Shown one piece after another: positions 22,655-34,294 of a DNA stretch of 64,000 bases. This stretch comes from Micropterix aruncella (lineage: Eukaryota > Arthropoda > Insecta > Lepidoptera > Micropterigidae), in assembly GCA_944548615.1 (NCBI GenBank), contig OX155965.1, positions 23,488,256 to 23,552,255 of the forward strand. Direction: 5' to 3'. The notes beneath the pieces are model-generated. The model was not told where the DNA came from, ran no database searches, and saw only the letters and a list, made by a program, of their open reading frames with translations. Within the stretch, counting starts at the first letter, position 1. Each line of letters begins with the position of its first letter. The position numbers were made by a program, and so were the translations under genes.

Positions 22655-23275
22655 TGGTTTCGTACAGCTTGGGCCATAAGATCCACTTTGTTCTCGGATC
22701 GGTCCAACTCACGATTTAGAATCCTCCTCGTGTGGAAGGCTACCCAAGGTAAGACTCTCGCGTCTCAGGCCTCACGGCTGGTTGACCGGTTTCTCCTGAG
22801 GGACTGCCTCCCGGCGCTACTGGACGAATTGCGACCTTTCGGCGACGCCAATCGGTTGTGCACTTTGACTAATTGCTGAAGAAGTCTTGAGACTATGAAA
22901 ATATACTGTCTCCCAAGCAGCGGCGGTGGATGTGAACCTGTCGTCAACCACTCTTGAAGTGACCATTAGGCTACCTGACCCTCAATTCAGAGCTGAGCAA
23001 AATATGCCTTTGGAATCACCGCTGAATATACTGCAGGTATACGGTTTGCGCAAGCGGCTTCGGACCCGTGGCCAGTCGTGAGGTTGGAGGTATCCTGATG
23101 GTTAATTCCAGACGGAGATATATTTTCAAAACTGATAGACAGGTTCGAAGCTGACCGCTGGGTACCTTACCCGGTGCCTCGCCGTAAGGCGTTAGTCTCT
23201 ATCGGGCTCGTGGCTTTGCTGGCCGGTAGGTTTGTAACAACCCAAAGTCTTCTACGCTCATCCGACGGCTGAAAA
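22655..23275 (-). repeat. GC-B repeat unit, minus
   Basis: Begins CAGCTTGGGCCATAAGATCC and contains GCATTGCG-free but matching blocks CTCCCGGCGCTACTGGACG, GTATCCTGATGGTTAATTCC and GTGCCTCGCCGTAAGGCG. It is the reverse of the 38165-38875 copy. GC-B shares its end (opposite the CAGCTTGGGCC terminus) with GC-A but differs in the middle. A LINE starts immediately to the right. Confidence 0.8.
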
Positions 23276-23284
23276 AAAATCACA

Positions 23285-25736
23285 TATCGTTATACCAGTA
23301 TAAACGAGAGTGTCGAGTGCTTTTACGCTTTAATTTACGATTGTCTGTTCAAAAGTGTCCCAATTAAAAAGGCTACAACTGACACGAGCAGATACACATA
23401 TCCGGTCTGGTTTACATCTGATATCATCAGAGATCTTAAATCAAAGTCCTGTTACCATAAACTTTGGAAAAAGTATAACCAGCGAATTTACTACAATGAG
23501 TTCAGCTCCCTCAGAGCAATACTCAAACGAAAAATTCAAGAAGCCCATATAAATTATATCAACACAATTCAAATGTCAATATTGAGAGACAGCACAAATT
23601 TCTGGTCCTACATCAGAAATCAGCGTAATAGTCAGGCTTTTCGGCAGACTATAACGTATGAAGGCACTTCTTATGACGGTAGCGATATGGCAAAAGCTTT
23701 CGCCAAATATTTTTCGTCCGTATATATAGATAAACCCCCCACCTTAGAAGTGTCCCAAGCCGAGGCCGGTATATCGACTAAGAGTTGGAACGATAGCGTC
23801 GACATCCAGGAACTCAGTGTCGCGGATGTCGCTTGTGCCTTCAAAAAGTTAAAGCCGAAACAGTCTGTTGGTCCGGACGGTATTCCTCCATACATATTAA
23901 AGGCATGTCAATCTTTTTTGGTTGAACCCTTACGACACATTTTCAATTTAAGTATCTCTAGTGGGATCTATCCGTCAAGATGGAAAATTAGCCGCGTCAT
24001 CCCAATACATAAGTCGGGGGCGAAATCTGACGTGGAGAACTACAGACCAGTGGTTATCCTTTCATCTGCGGCCAAATTGTTTGAGACTATTATCCACAAA
24101 TATCTGTATAGGCAGGTAAGTGGCAAGTTATCAGACGCTCAGCATGGTTTTCGGCCAGGACGTTCCACCACTACAAACCTCTCAGTGTTCACTGAATACG
24201 TAGCGGAACAATTTGACTCCCAGAGAGGTTGTCAGGTGGACGTAGCCTATTTTGACTTTCGAAAAGCATTCGACCGGGTCGATAATGACATATTGCTCAG
24301 GGAACTGGCAACAGTGGGATGCTCACATACACTCCTGCAGTTCTTCGCCAGTTACCTGAGAGACCGCCAGCAATTCGTTAAATATGGGACATCAACATCA
24401 GATTTGTACTTTACACACTCTGGGGTGAGCCAGGGATCAAATCTGGGCCCATTACTGTTTAATTTGCTCGTGAATACATTGCCAGACGTAGTTACAAAAA
24501 CCAACTGCCTGATTTTCGCGGATGACCTAAAATTATTCACAAGAACGGGCAGTAATGAATCCTGTACATTACTGCAGGATGACATAGACGCCGTGTATCT
24601 TTGGAGCATAAACCACAAGCTATACTTCAATACCGGCAAATGTTCTATCATGACGTACTCGCGAGGTGACACCCCGCTTGTACATAGTTATGACATTGAT
24701 GGCAAGGCACTATCACGAGTAAATCACACAAGGGACCTTGGAGTGACCTTTGACTCACGGTTGACATACAGACAGCACATCTACACCCTAGTTGATAATT
24801 CTTACAAATTGCTAGGTTTTGTAATGAGGAGCATGAGGCAGTTCAACAACACATTTGTCATGCGCCTCCTATTCAATTCCCTAATTCGGAACAGATTAGA
24901 AGTCAACGCGGCAATATGGAGTCCTTATGAAAATAGCTATATATCAAGGCTAGAGAGTATACAGAAACGCTTTCTGAGGTTCCTTTACTTTAAACAGCAT
25001 GGATATTATCCCTTTCTATATCCTACGGCATTTATTCTGGGGATGGTTGGGTACAACTCACTAAGTGTAAGAAGAGATTGGCTGTCAATCTGCCACATAT
25101 ATAAACTGCTTAGGGGGTTCGTTGATAATCCGACCATCCTTAGAAGAATCGGTCTATTCGTACCCACCAATTACTATCGTGCTAGGACTCATGTATTGTT
25201 CGCGTTACCGCGAGCTAGAACTAACATCGTTCAACACTGCTTCACAGTGCGGACGCTTCGTACCCTAAATGCACTATGTTCGACTGAGCCAGAATTGGAT
25301 ATTTGGACGGTGAACTTAGCACAACTGAAAAGTATGGTAATGGCATTTCTTAGCAATCAAATAATTAGATAAATATGTAGTATTAAAATTGTTAAAAAGG
25401 AGTAACTAGTATAATAAAAAAGGTTAGATAAACATTAGATATACATATGTAAATATAATCGTTTAATATTACGCTCTAACGGATGTCTCCGTTTCGTTTG
25501 CTATAGTCTAGAATAATGATTTATATATTAGAATAATAATGATAGCAATAGTAATGGAGTAGAGTAATAATAATATTATTAACAGTAGAATTATAATAAT
25601 AGTCTATAGTAGAATAATAGTTATAATCTAGAATAATAGCCTAGAAAAATAATTAACGATTTGGAATCATCTGTAAAGTTAATTATGTTTTGGTAAATAA
25701 ATAAATAAATAAATAAATAAAATAAATAAATAAATA
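23285..25736 (+). mobile_element. jockey/CR1-like LINE, 5'-truncated
   Basis: Open coding sequence starts at about 23285 without an ATG and reads INESVECFYALIYDCLFKSV and YPVWFTSDIIRDLKSKS. These are the linker region between endonuclease and RT in such LINEs. The complete RT follows. The 3' UTR ends in tandem AATA units at about 25697-25735. The endonuclease is missing, so the copy is truncated even though its RT frame is intact. It inserted next to a GC-B unit. Confidence 0.9.
23573..25372 (+). CDS. reverse transcriptase ORF of LINE (intact RT, no EN)
   Basis: The longest real frame in the window, 599 codons from the first ATG, though the frame is open further upstream. RT landmarks in order: KPKQSVGPDGIPPYILKAC (about residues 93-111), RVIPIHKSGAKSDVENYRPV, QHGFRPGRSTTTNLSVF, motif A FDFRKAFDRVDND, motif B SGVSQGSNLGPLLF and motif C FADDLKLF. 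A C-terminal region follows with FLRFLYFKQHGYYPF and GMVGYNSLSVRR. The three catalytic aspartates are present. The enzyme copies element RNA at a nicked target in relatives. No stop or frameshift is visible, which suggests a recent insertion. It is transposon protein, not a host gene. Confidence 0.92.
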   Translation: MSILRDSTNFWSYIRNQRNSQAFRQTITYEGTSYDGSDMAKAFAKYFSSVYIDKPPTLEVSQAEAGISTKSWNDSVDIQELSVADVACAFKKLKPKQSVGPDGIPPYILKACQSFLVEPLRHIFNLSISSGIYPSRWKISRVIPIHKSGAKSDVENYRPVVILSSAAKLFETIIHKYLYRQVSGKLSDAQHGFRPGRSTTTNLSVFTEYVAEQFDSQRGCQVDVAYFDFRKAFDRVDNDILLRELATVGCSHTLLQFFASYLRDRQQFVKYGTSTSDLYFTHSGVSQGSNLGPLLFNLLVNTLPDVVTKTNCLIFADDLKLFTRTGSNESCTLLQDDIDAVYLWSINHKLYFNTGKCSIMTYSRGDTPLVHSYDIDGKALSRVNHTRDLGVTFDSRLTYRQHIYTLVDNSYKLLGFVMRSMRQFNNTFVMRLLFNSLIRNRLEVNAAIWSPYENSYISRLESIQKRFLRFLYFKQHGYYPFLYPTAFILGMVGYNSLSVRRDWLSICHIYKLLRGFVDNPTILRRIGLFVPTNYYRARTHVLFALPRARTNIVQHCFTVRTLRTLNALCSTEPELDIWTVNLAQLKSMVMAFLSNQIIR

Positions 25737-26060
25737 CCAGCTTGGGGTGATAGGTTTGCATGTTGTAGTCGACACCGCCTAACTGGTGTGTTCACACTTA
25801 GTAGTTACTATCCTGTTTTTAACGGGATAGAGCGCGCAAACGTATACAACTCTCCAGACGGGATGGACGTGGACACACTTGTGATATTGTGTTATTCTTA
25901 TTGAAAACTAGTGGTGTTATTATTATCTTTTGACTACAATTAATTGTGAAACGACGATCTAAAGTCGGTATCTTTCGAAATCTCATGGTGGATTGAGTAA
26001 ATATAAGTCTATTTTTTTAAAGTACTTTAGAATGACTAGGTCAGATTGACAATCTTTTGG
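25737..26060. other. intergenic, no feature seen
   Basis: Flank between two LINE remnants. Nothing recognised. Confidence 0.4.
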
Positions 26061-26066
26061 AAAGAG

Positions 26067-26870
26067 TTTTTTTTTTTTTTTTTTTTATTTATTCAAAGAA
26101 AAAGATACATTTTTTAAAATATTACAATCTCGCCAAACTGGTATACAGTTTGTTGGCGAGACAAACTCTTACACTACACTAGTCTTACACTTAATAATAT
26201 AAAAAACAATGCACAGCAGTGTTACTACTGGTCTTACTACAGGCTTAAATTAGGCCAGTATTGCTACAAGCTTAAATGATAGAAACGTATAACAAATTTA
26301 ATTATGATTACTAATGTCACTATAAACGTCCAACAGGTAGCTTTTTAATCTCTTTTTAAACATCTGTTTGCTCACGCTTACACAGTCTTCCTCAGAAGCA
26401 ATAGTATTAAAGATTCTTGGAATGGGGTAGGTACTTTAACGTCCTTTCACCATAGTAGTTGTTCGCTCTTGGTTCTTCAAATCTTTTACGGACTTTTTCT
26501 CTAACATTCCTATTGTACTGTATTGGTATTTTAAATTCTGAATTTCTAAAATGCTCCATTGCTAGTAAGAATGTATTTTTTTCATGTATAGGTAAGATAT
26601 CGCATCGCTTAAACAACAAGTTATAGTTTTTTTTACATTGTGTTAACACGTTTTTATTTACTAAAAGTTTTATAATTCTACGTTACAAATTAAATATTTT
26701 ATCTATATATGTGCGAAAAGTACGACCAAATGAAGTGAGAGCATAGCTCAGTACTGCATCAGCGAGGGCATGATATACTAAGCGTAATGTTGGTTTATCT
26801 ACAAGATACTGAAGGTGATTGAACTTATATAGCATCCATCTCAATTTATTACATATATTATTGACGTTTA
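26067..26870 (-). mobile_element. LINE 3' fragment with poly-A tail
   Basis: A run of 20 T at 26067-26086 is the poly-A tail on the minus strand. Upstream on that strand come RT-thumb remnants: KPTLRLVYHALADAVLSYAL (about 26800-26740), LFKRCDILPIHEK (about 26610-26575), YGERTLKYLP, and after a frameshift IPRIFNTIASEEDCVSVSKQ. The RT catalytic part is absent. Confidence 0.8.
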
Positions 26871-27389
26871 TTCACAGACATTCATATGAGTGACCAGTGA
26901 ACGAACAAATTTCAGAAAAAGTTTACCCCTGAAGAAAAGTTAGTGATGTGCAAAAGGTAATAATTAAATACGTTTTATGTAATATTATCATTTAGTGTTA
27001 ATGTGTGACTGGGCGAGGTGGCACGAAAGGTACATTTTTGTTGTGGCATTAAAAATAAAAACCTACAAATGATTTGAGCAATAATTTGAATTATCCCATT
27101 CATAACGTCTACCTTTCATACAACTTCTGTCATATTTCATGCTTTTTGTACGACGGTGGGATCCAGCGTGCAGTGACAAAACCGAATAGCAAAATTCGAC
27201 CGGATCGGCTTTTTGCAGGATCTCGCCATCGAGATGCTCGTATGAACGCTAGTATTAAAACACGTGCACCAGTAAACCGGATAGTGCGAGAAACCGTTCC
27301 TGTAAAGGACAGGATGTTGCAGTGGGAACGATGCCTAACGCCGCATCTCCGGTGTCGCGTTTGAAAAAGTTGAAGTGTCTATATTGTGT

Positions 27390-27600
27390 CACTTTCCCGG
27401 CCCACCAACCGAACAGCAAGGAAAGTATTGTGAACGCCCTAAAAAAATCTAGATGAAGACGGAAATATCAATTTTAACTCCCCCTCCCCAACTCCCCCCC
27501 CCCCCCCCCCCCCCCCCCTCCGATAATATTAATACTATTTTCAGATTGAAGTCTGTCTGTGTGTTTATTCCTACACGATATTTCTTACTATATTGTATTT
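27390..27600 (+). repeat. dispersed repeat L, fragment with poly-C
   Basis: Starts with CCCGGCCCACCAACCGAACA and AAAGTATTGTGAACGCCC, the L-family lead. It is interrupted by a ~25-C homopolymer (27494-27518) and continues to a GTGTTTATTCCTACACGATA block. Confidence 0.65.
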
Positions 27601-27664
27601 TATTTTATTTAGTATATTCATGGTACGCAAACAATACTCTAATAATACATTGATTATCATTATT

Positions 27665-28330
27665 TTTACAGTATTTCTAATTAGAATATAATATTTAATT
27701 ATTTAGGAATTAATTACTATAAAACATTGATTTGCTTACAAAACTAACAGGAACCGAGTGGCAAAACCTTAACCGTTTGCTTATTTGATTCTGTCACCCA
27801 ACCGGGACTAGCCCGTTCTAGGGTGGACAGGACTCTAACATTACAATCAAGTTTGCTTGATTGCTTGATTGCTTACAAATGTACAAGTTTTAGTAAAAAG
27901 CTAATAACACTAAATTGCCCTAAAATTTGGTCTTCAAAAAAAAAAAGAAGTAAAAAAAAGAATAATAATAATATAAATATTAAAAGATGATATAATAAAT
28001 AAAATGCAATTCTATTATATAACCAGCAATAATATAAAATTCGATTAAATAATATAAATAAAATTATATGTGAGAAAAAAAAGAAACAGTCATTAATATT
28101 TAATATATGTTAAGTAATAAAGGATTTAATATGAAAATATCTAGTCAAAAAAAGTACAATTCATTGTCAAAATAATATATAACAACAAAGTCAAATAATT
28201 TTTGGTAGTTAGTTCAATGTTAAAATATATTCAACATACATGTGTAAAAATATGGGTAAATTTGTGCACCTAAGTTTTTTAAAACTATTATTTCTAGCAT
28301 TTGATGTATGGTGTATGGTATATTATTCGT
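27665..28330. repeat. dispersed repeat N, copy 2
   Basis: Contains AGGAACCGAGTGGCAAAACC, ATTCTGTCACCCAACCGGG, CTAGCCCGTTCTAGGGTGG and, further on, TTTGTGCACCTAAGTTTT. This is co-linear with 11690-12350, interrupted by A-rich stretches. Confidence 0.7.
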
Positions 28331-28689
28331 ACTCCGCATGCTTAATTTATTACTGCGTATGTGCAGTTTATCTAACCATTCACAAAAGAAGTATCAGTAT
28401 AAAAAATAGTATCTTTAAAAATTATGAAAAAATAAATAAATAAAGAAAATGTTTTTTGTGTCGTGCAACAAAACAATATTAAAAACATTTTTTAAGAAAT
28501 TACTCAAGTTTTTTTTATTTGAGCCCAATTAAATCCCGAGATTACGCATCGAAAATCCCGTAATACCGGGGTTGAAAAACATGCTAGGGGTTGTATTCGC
28601 TACACACAGGCAACTAGCCAACGTACTAATCATCCGACCGTATCCGACAGCACCATATGATGCGTTCCGCGGTCTGATAACGAGAAAGT

Positions 28690-28895
28690 GTTTGTAGGAG
28701 ATGGACCACTGTGCGGCCGGGCTCGTCGCTCGGGTCAGGAGCGGTCGCGGGCCCGGGGCGCGGCGGCGGCGGCGGTCGCGCGCGTTGCGCGTGCGCGCGC
28801 AACGCGCCGGCGCTCACTGCCGCCCAACACCGCGCCGGCGTCGCCCGCCCCGCGCCGCCCACCGCTTCGCGACGACGGACAGGCGCTGACCCGAT
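28690..28895. promoter_or_regulatory. CpG-rich island with GCGC palindrome
   Basis: About 200 bp of extreme GC and CpG density between AT-rich flanks. It contains the inverted pair GCGCGTTGCGCG/CGCGCAACGCGC around 28780-28808. The sharp boundaries resemble the islands at 21.0 and 44.3 kb. No convincing splice donor or coding frame was seen; the open frames are low-complexity. Confidence 0.4.
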
Positions 28896-29064
28896 GATCT
28901 TATTCCATCAAGTGATAAAAAACCATCACGGACGTCCGCTAAAGCATACTACACCGAGTTAGGCTACAGCCTCCTAAAAAATGTTTCTTATTTATTTACT
29001 TCAAGTAAAGCACAAGATACACATTCATATTGTATTTATATTTTATGAGTATGTATATCAAACG

Positions 29065-29135
29065 CTCGAAAACCAGCCTTCGTGCGCAAAAAACTGGGCC
29101 GCAACTTTTTGGTCGATTTTGTAAATAATTACTGA
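29065..29135 (-). repeat. part of composite repeat shared with 37.3 kb
   Basis: The reverse complement shares CCAAAAAGTTGC, GCAGTTT-type and CGAAGGCTGG…TTTCGAG blocks with 37370-37420. It ends where a MITE inserts at 29139. Confidence 0.6.
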
Positions 29136-29138
29136 CAA

Positions 29139-29465
29139 TGGGCTCGATTGCGTTTCTCTAAAACTAAAATCGGAAATTAGTTCATGTGAACGAGACAGAA
29201 CAGTAGGTACGTCAGAGAAGAATGTGAAATGAACGGTTGTCACTTTTCCGCATTAAAATTACCCACCGAAAATGAAGCAGCTAAATCAAACACCGCACGA
29301 AATGTGTTCAAACTTATTCGGGCTTCTATAAGATCGACGTGTAGTTTTGGTGCGGGAAAATCGACGATAGTTCATTTCATATTCCGTTCTCTGGTCTGTA
29401 TTGCTCTGTCACGTTCGGTTGAACTAAGTTCCTATTTTAGTTCACGAGTTTTAATGCACTCGTGT
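29139..29465. mobile_element. decayed MITE related to 51.5-kb element
   Basis: The left end TGGGCTCGATTGCGTTTCT continues into AAATCGGAAATTAGTTCATG, matching the ends of the 51474-51753 element. The right end has only TTTTAGTTCACGAG remaining, with a diverged terminus. Longer interior than the 51.5-kb copy. No coding. Confidence 0.6.
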
Positions 29466-29469
29466 CCGA

Positions 29470-29580
29470 TGTATTATATCAATATATTATATATTATATC
29501 AATATAATATATCCGTTTCGGATATATTGTGTCAATATATTATATATTGATATAATATATCCGAAACGGTTATACGCAGA
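29470..29580. repeat. AT-rich inverted repeats around CCGTTTCGG
   Basis: TATAATATATCCGTTTCGGATATATTG is flanked by further ATTATATATTGATATAAT-type inverted copies, and a second ATATCCGAAACGG follows. The palindromic spacing suggests a foldback structure. A related CCGTTTCGG block occurs at 37246-37255. Confidence 0.55.
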
Positions 29581-29880
29581 TCTCACGCCAAAAGACGCAA
29601 AATGAATATAGGCACTGTTGGCGTCCGACGTGTTAAGAAGTGGTAAATGTAATCTATGAATATGAATATTATTATACGTAATCTTTTATAGAAATAATAT
29701 TTTGATATTTTGCTAATACGACAAAGTAAGCAAATATTTTTTTTAAATTGTTTTTTTAGTAGTATTAAAAGCTACGAGTACGATGCGCTATATAGCGGTA
29801 GGTAAAATACGCAAATATTGTTTATTTGCGATATATTACCTAACGATAGTTGGCGCAGCGCGCTCAACGCTTCTCAAACT
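29560..29880 (-). repeat. composite repeat with hairpin, copy 1
   Basis: The reverse complement contains CACGTCGGACGCCAAC and AACCGTTTCGG (29563-29635), and further right a hairpin-type block TAGGTAAAATACGCAAATA…TATTACCTA and GGCGCAGCGCGCTCAA (29798-29870). The same parts lie in opposite orientation at 36.8-37.3 kb. Confidence 0.55.
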
Positions 29881-29959
29881 TTTCTTCAATAGATATAATT
29901 TACAAACTTGACAAAAATATTTTTTTTATCAAAGTTGCTTTTTTTTGTCTAAGACGCAA

Positions 29960-30840
<881 letters not shown>

Positions 30841-30843
30841 GTT

Positions 30844-31003
30844 GAATCTGTTTGTCTTTGTGTCTAGTGTTGTGTTTGTGCTCTGGTTTGTCTTTATCCG
30901 TGTTCTTCATGAGGTCCCTTCGAGAATCTGTTTGTCTTTGTGTCTAGTGTTGTGTTTGTGCTCTGGTTTGTCTTTATCCGTGTTCTTCATGAGGTCCCTT
31001 CGA
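30844..31003. repeat. exact 80-bp tandem duplication
   Basis: Two adjacent 80-bp units, 30844-30923 and 30924-31003, each start GAATCTGTTTGTC and end GAGGTCCCTTCGA with no difference that I can see. Either a very recent duplication or an assembly effect. Confidence 0.92.
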
Positions 31004-31082
31004 TAGCGCACCAAAACAGCGCGTATGTATAGTTGGCGTACGTCAAGTACTAGTCTGTATATAGGTCGTCTGACGGGGAGCG

Positions 31083-31085
<3 letters not shown>

Positions 31086-31178
<93 letters not shown>
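31086..31178. repeat. (AT)n microsatellite, ~93 bp
   Basis: Pure TA/AT dinucleotide run following GCGATATG. Confidence 0.95.
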
Positions 31179-31180
<2 letters not shown>

Positions 31181-31284
31181 TGTGTATATATAGATTGCGT
31201 CTTGCCTTTTTTTAAATATTTTTATTTATTGCTAGATATGTGGGTAATAAATATTACATAGTGATCGCATGCGTATCATTTTAG

Positions 31285-31400
31285 CTGAAATTCGGCATGC
31301 AGGCATCATTCAGTCATAGCAAGAGTTGAACATATTGCACTTAAAGTCAGTCCACCAGAGGGTGCGCTAGTCATACAATCTCGAAAAGTTGGTGAGGGAG
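31285..31400 (+). repeat. dispersed repeat L, fragment
   Basis: Contains TAGCTGAAATTCGGCATGC, CATCATTCAGTCAT and CAGTCCACCAGAGGGTGCG. These are the same blocks as in 60800-60890. Confidence 0.65.
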
Positions 31401-31470
31401 TAGTTGGGGGGTTGAGGGAAAGGGTTGGGGGAAGGGGGTGAGGGGGGTTGTTGGGGGTTGGGGGTATTAC
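31391..31470 (+). repeat. G-rich tract with quadruplex-forming pattern
   Basis: At least eight runs of three or more G separated by short T/A-containing loops. This satisfies the usual G-quadruplex pattern (four G3+ runs with loops of seven or fewer) several times over. Confidence 0.8.
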
Positions 31471-31479
31471 GGTAGTTGA

Positions 31480-32555
31480 AAACGATAATTTTCCGTGAAG
31501 AATAAATGTATTTTCCACAGTATTAAACCTAATAAGAAACAGGTACGGCCACACCCGAATGTCTCAGTTAATTGTAAACAACAATGGAAACCCCCCCCCC
31601 TCCCCCCCCGATAAAAACATCAGGCAGAAAAGACGCGAACCGCATGCAAGAACTCTTCGCAGCAAATTATGCCGCATAGCGTCCCCTTTAATTGGTAGGG
31701 CGCTACCCTATTTCAAGTCACAGATGGCTTTACTCGATTTTATCTAACAGATAGCATCGTTTACTGAGATAACTTATCTTCCAATACTCATATGCCAGTT
31801 ACTGTTGATTCTTGGAAGTCTTGGAGTGTCACAACCGATTTTATTTAACTGTGTATATTTCTAAATATCACTATAGTTTCGCTTCGTCCATCTTTCGTGG
31901 GTAATCAAGCTTTTCAATCCATGCCATACCTTCTGTGATCGATAGCCTCTTAATATAATCAACCGTTATATCTTCATCCCGGCTAAAACTCGCCGAGTAA
32001 TCCGACCGCAAGGCTATTAACTGGGTTTTCTTTGTCTCTGTTTTCTCCATTCATTCGAGCGAAGAGGAGAGGAGAGAACCTCTTGACCGATTTTACCACT
32101 TTTTTCCTAAGTGGGAGATCTGATTACAGCCCCTGGGTCAGTAACGAAAAACCTGTGCTTTCTGAAAGGGTGATTATGTTTCCTCTATAACTATTAATCG
32201 TCTTCTTGCGAATCTTGCGTTTTATCGGCGTTTCTTTGCAGATAGCAGCGCTGAATTTTTCTTCCGCGGCTAAATATATTTTGTCTGCAAACCAAATATA
32301 TTTGAATAAAAAAAAAAACATTTTACTTAAATTTTACGCTACAAAAAAGCGAAAACTACAATTATAATTTTAACAAGAATATTTGAGTTTCTATAAATAT
32401 ATATTTTACCTAAATTATACCTCAGGAAAAAATCGAATACGTGGAAAAGTTATTGGCCTTGATCAGTATTCCCATCACAGTTCTTTCTCAGCGACAACCT
32501 GAGGGTCATCTAGGTACTCCACCGCTGGACTGGACCTGACTGAAAAGGCAGATCA
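31480..32555. other. intergenic, no gene recognised
   Basis: Contains a short poly-C (around 31591-31608) and GTCACAACCGATTTT at 31830, a terminus-like match to repeat M at 61195. Nothing else identified. Confidence 0.4.
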
Positions 32556-32559
32556 AGGT

Positions 32560-33015
32560 CCACGGTCACCTAGAGCTGTCAACTACAACGGGCGAACCAA
32601 TCACCTCAGGAAGTTTTAACGATATTAGATCGTTCTGTCTCCCGTGACGTGAGCGCAAACTACTTGGGACGAAAGCAATCAACTGTCTAGTTACGCTACC
32701 TGCCCGTCAGAGGCCAACGCCTTACGGCGATGCGCCGGGAAAGGTACGGGAAAGGTACGGGCAGCCTTGCCCCCTGACTAACAGTTTGGAAGGATATCTC
32801 CGATGGAATTAACTTTTAGGATACCTCCTACCTCCTGACTGGTTACAGGATCGAGGTCGTTTGCGCGGTTCTCTCCCTTACGAAGCGGTGATACGGTGTC
32901 TACCGAATCAATCGCAAACCACGGCATCCTTTGCCCGACTGTTCACCCAGAATCGGGTGGCCGAATGGTCGTTTCAAAAACAAATGCCGTAAGGTTGACA
33001 ACAACCCTCGCTCTA
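32560..33015 (+). repeat. GC-B/GC-A chimeric repeat unit, plus
   Basis: The first part (AGCTGTCAACTACAACGGGC to GATACCTCCTACCTCCTGAC) follows GC-B. From about 32850 it follows GC-A (GAGGTCGTTTGCGCGG, CTCTCCCTTACGAAGCGGTG, CACCCAGAATCGGGTGGCCG) and stops abruptly near 33015. This suggests recombination between the two variants or an intermediate subfamily. Confidence 0.75.
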
Positions 33016-33129
33016 TATGCGAAATTTCTTGAAATTTGAAAAAATGCGAAAAACCGCATGTGAAAAAAGTTCAATAAAATTACTCTGCACATGAGCTTAA
33101 ATACAACAAATTAAGCCTACTTTTATATT

Positions 33130-33470
33130 GGTCAATTATCTTGCCCGGAGTGGCTGCAAGTCACCACCTTAAATCAAAATACATTACTCGAAAATTTCTC
33201 AAAAAATACTTTCTTCAGAGAACTTTCTCAAAATGAGCTGATTGATGGGTATACTCTCTTTCATACCTTTAAGCTTCAATTAATAAACAGGAATGAAGAT
33301 GCCTGTGTTAAGAAATTATTCTGGGCTACTATATGCTGCTTTTCAACTTTTGCTGAAGCAGCGTTATAGAGTATTTGGAGCACAACTAACAGCATAGAAG
33401 CAGAACGCTTCTTTACCGTTACGGACAGAACGATTCTAAATAGTCAAATGTCAGTTTTTAATTAATATTA
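33130..33470 (+). pseudogene. possible hAT-like transposase remnant
   Basis: An 84-codon open segment (about 33133-33368) reads CPEWLQVTTLNQNTLLENFS and later LFWATICCFSTFAEAAL. After a stop comes NSIEAERFFTVTDRTILNSQ. The EAERFF-type motif with a following variable tail resembles the C-terminal dimerisation region of hAT transposases. The first part is not recognised. Low certainty. Confidence 0.35.
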
Positions 33471-33474
33471 AATA

Positions 33475-34039
33475 TGAATTTAAAGTATATAAAAGAGTTG
33501 TTTTATTTCCTATATGTTGTATTTGCGAATTTTAGCGAATTTTCGATATTTTCCATTTTCTTTATGCAATTTTCTGTTTCTTTTTTGCGAAAATTCCGTA
33601 CCTCTACTTATAATATATGCGAAGAAGGGCTGCTGAAGTGGTATCTATCTTTGTGTAGTAAAAGAGGGCTACTTGGTCAATATGCGGACTAGCTTCTGGG
33701 AACACTGTTTTAATAAATTCACACTCTCACAGACTCACACACACCATCTCACACAAACTAACACATGATAAATTCCCACACTCACGCTTGCTTCTCAATT
33801 TATTTTGGCACATGTAATGTATTTTCTCAAAAACATAACACATTTTACAAAAGTAAGCGGTCGCCACAAAGTAAACAAGAGAATTTGATTTCCCAAGCTT
33901 CGACTAAAAAAGTAGGGGTAGTGTATTCATTTTATATTAAAATTCCTTAAGAAACTTTAAACTTGCCGGGAGTCTCGTATTAAAAAGACGCTATGTAAAA
34001 AGCGGATTATAAAATAGATTACTCAATTATTACTATTAA
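33475..34039. other. intergenic, no gene recognised
   Basis: AT-rich with short CACA runs near 33720-33765. No coding similarity. Confidence 0.4.
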
Positions 34040-34286
34040 CTGATAACGAAGGGAAGGGATACCCCCAGGGTCCCATCTTCCCTACACCACCTGGCGTAGT
34101 CTGAACAGATGGTGGGTGTAACAAGATGCTGAGCAAATCTTGACCCAATATACAACTGTGATGCGTTGCAGGATGAAGACCACCTCCTATCCTGCCCGCA
34201 GCGTTAAACCTCCATCAAACACCACGACCTACATACAAGAGCCGAATGACAAGACCAAGATCCATGCCGCATATTTTTGAGAAAAT
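34040..34286 (+). pseudogene. LINE zinc-knuckle tail, interrupted by hAT element
   Basis: Reads NCDALQDEDHLLSCPQR at about 34153-34205, a C-x-H-x-C knuckle like the end of R1/I-type LINE proteins, then decays. The sequence resumes as CTAGACCGGACATG at 35037 beyond the hAT insertion. The 4.2-kb fragment has the equivalent GGCCCGGACATG. Confidence 0.6.
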
Positions 34287-34294
34287 GTCCTAAC

